Positions 63,039 through 64,000 of a stretch of 64,000 bases of DNA are shown here, piece by piece. The first letter of the stretch is position 1. Each line of letters begins with the position of its first letter. The notes beneath the pieces were generated by a model. The model worked only from the letters and a program-made list of their open reading frames with translations. It ran no database searches and had not been told where the DNA came from. Origin of the DNA: Streptomyces sp. Mut1 (GTDB lineage: Bacteria; Actinomycetota; Actinomycetes; Streptomycetales; Streptomycetaceae); assembly GCF_030719295.1 (NCBI RefSeq), contig NZ_CP120997.1, forward strand, positions 2,232,001-2,296,000. The letters run 5' to 3'. The position numbers were made by a program, and so were the translations under genes.

Positions 63039-63857
63039 ATGCGCAGCTACCAGCCGGATCTGACCCCGCCGTGGAAGAAGTCCGCCCCCGTCCCCGAGGT
63101 GCCCGCCGAGCCCGATCTGGTGGTGGAGGACGTCGCCACCGGCTTCTGCGGGGCGGTGATCCGGTGCGAGAAGACCGCCGAGGGGCCGACGGTGACGCTG
63201 GAGGACCGCTTCGGCAAGCAGCGGGTCTTCCCGATGGCGCCGCGCGGCTTCCTGCTGGAGGGCCGGGTCGTGACGCTGGTGCGCCCGTCGGCCGGCGGGC
63301 CGGTGCGGCCCGCGCGTACGGCCTCCGGCTCGGTGGCGGTGCCCGGGGCGCGGGCGCGGGTGGCTCGGGCCGGGCGGATCTATGTGGAGGGGCGGCACGA
63401 CGCGGAGCTGGTGGAGCGGGTCTGGGGCGACGACCTGCGGATCGAGGGCGTGGTCGTCGAGTACCTGGAGGGCATCGACGACCTGCCGGCGATCGTGCGG
63501 GAGTTCGCGCCCGCGCCGAACGCGCGGCTCGGGGTGCTGGTCGACCATCTCGTGCCCGGTTCCAAGGAGTCCCGGATCGCGGCGCGGGTCTCGGACGGTG
63601 ACGTCCTGGTGGTCGGCCATCCCTACATCGACGTGTGGGAGGCCGTGAAGCCGTCGTCGGTGGGCATCCCGGGCTGGCCGGTGGTGCCGCGCGGCCAGGA
63701 CTGGAAGACGGGCGTGTGCCGGGCGCTGGGCTGGCCGGAGAACACCGGCGCGGCCTGGCAGCGCATCCTGTCCTCGGTGCACTCCTACCGGGACCTCCAG
63801 CCCGAACTCCTGGGCCGGGTCGAGGAATTGATCGATTTCGTCACCCTTCCGGCCTGA
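63039..63857 (+). CDS. DUF3097 family protein
   Basis: 272 residues. Characteristic starts are YQPDLTPPWKKSAPVPEV and VLEDRFGKQRVFPM-like region, with GRIYVEGRHDAELVERVWGDD near residue 112 and GIPGWPVVPRGQDWKTGVC near 205, a Toprim-like stretch conserved in actinobacteria. Function unknown. It follows the MBL gene by 24 bases on the same strand but has a leaderless-type promoter of its own. Confidence 0.88.
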   Translation: MRSYQPDLTPPWKKSAPVPEVPAEPDLVVEDVATGFCGAVIRCEKTAEGPTVTLEDRFGKQRVFPMAPRGFLLEGRVVTLVRPSAGGPVRPARTASGSVAVPGARARVARAGRIYVEGRHDAELVERVWGDDLRIEGVVVEYLEGIDDLPAIVREFAPAPNARLGVLVDHLVPGSKESRIAARVSDGDVLVVGHPYIDVWEAVKPSSVGIPGWPVVPRGQDWKTGVCRALGWPENTGAAWQRILSSVHSYRDLQPELLGRVEELIDFVTLPA

Positions 63858-64000
63858 TGTCCGGTGGATCCTCCAGGCCGCCGACGCCGGTGTGCCGGCC
63901 GCCGTGGACGCCCGGGTCGAGCAGATCGTGCGCCGGACCCGCCGGACCCACCGGGCCAACCTGCCGCGCCGGGTCCCCCTGAAGCTGCTCGAAGGGCGCG
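63856..64000 (+). pseudogene. Partial coding frame without a visible start, running off the window
   Basis: The frame beginning GAT GTC CGG TGG ATC has strong G/C third positions and reads DVRWILQAADAGVPAAVDA then RVEQIVRRTRRTHRANLPRR and KLLEGR. An in-frame TGA at 63829 and no ATG, GTG or TTG start precede it. Either a broken gene, a gene with an unusual start, or a sequence error. Protein family not recognised. Confidence 0.35.

Overview
The window is very GC-rich with strong G/C third-position bias, GTG starts, leaderless promoters, actinomycete-type regulators (Zur, GlnR-type and CIRCE sites) and long U-less hairpin terminators. It is a piece of a Streptomyces (or very close relative) chromosome, mostly conserved core. 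No rRNA, tRNA, CRISPR array, transposase or integrase was seen.

Layout. 1-5.1 kb: start of an FAD oxidoreductase, dgt, a CbiX-type chelatase, two truncated genes meeting at one breakpoint (HAD hydrolase / SanA-like protein), cutA and an FMN reductase with a MerR-type operator. 5.1-9.6 kb: DUF5990 protein, a secreted low-complexity protein followed by a class F sortase, a TSUP exporter, a PfkB kinase. 9.7-15.4 kb: GlnR-box-preceded nirB-nirD (siroheme nitrite reductase, to which the chelatase at 2-2.9 kb is functionally linked), an SDR, a VOC protein and a DUF5937/ArsR-type regulator. 15.4-25.8 kb: ppdK, dusB, a Tat-exported class A beta-lactamase with a TTA codon, two DHA2 MFS exporters, one divergent from an XRE/MmyB-type regulator with a paired operator, and a DUF6243 protein. 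26-32.5 kb: glyS, the Zur-boxed znuA-znuC-znuB-zur zinc locus, uppS, recO. 32.5-37.5 kb: an MMPL transporter with a downstream histidine kinase and response regulator, and a zinc-ribbon/TerB-like protein. 37.7-41.2 kb: leuA with a leucine leader peptide, and a cytoplasmic M4 protease next to an emfourin-type inhibitor.

41.3-48.7 kb is the conserved operon phoH-ybeY-CBS/CorC protein-YjbR protein-cytidine deaminase-like protein ... era, but between the deaminase-like gene and era sits a two-gene cassette: a secreted WxL-like protein and a membrane-anchored DUF916 (WxL-interacting-type) protein, with its own promoter, a palindromic operator and a strong upstream terminator. I regard this WxL/DUF916 pair as the best candidate for an under-described surface system here. 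48.8-57.9 kb: PfkB kinase, MFS transporter, adenine deaminase-type protein, rnz, HIT protein, tricorn-like S41 protease, lipoprotein. 58-64 kb: rsmE and a nitronate monooxygenase, dnaJ-hrcA with CIRCE, an MBL-fold hydrolase, DUF3097 and an incomplete coding frame at the edge.

At least a dozen genes have a -10 hexamer (GACAAT, TAGGGT, TACTAT and similar) only 6-7 bases before the start codon and no Shine-Dalgarno, so leaderless mRNAs look common; this was used to choose several starts.
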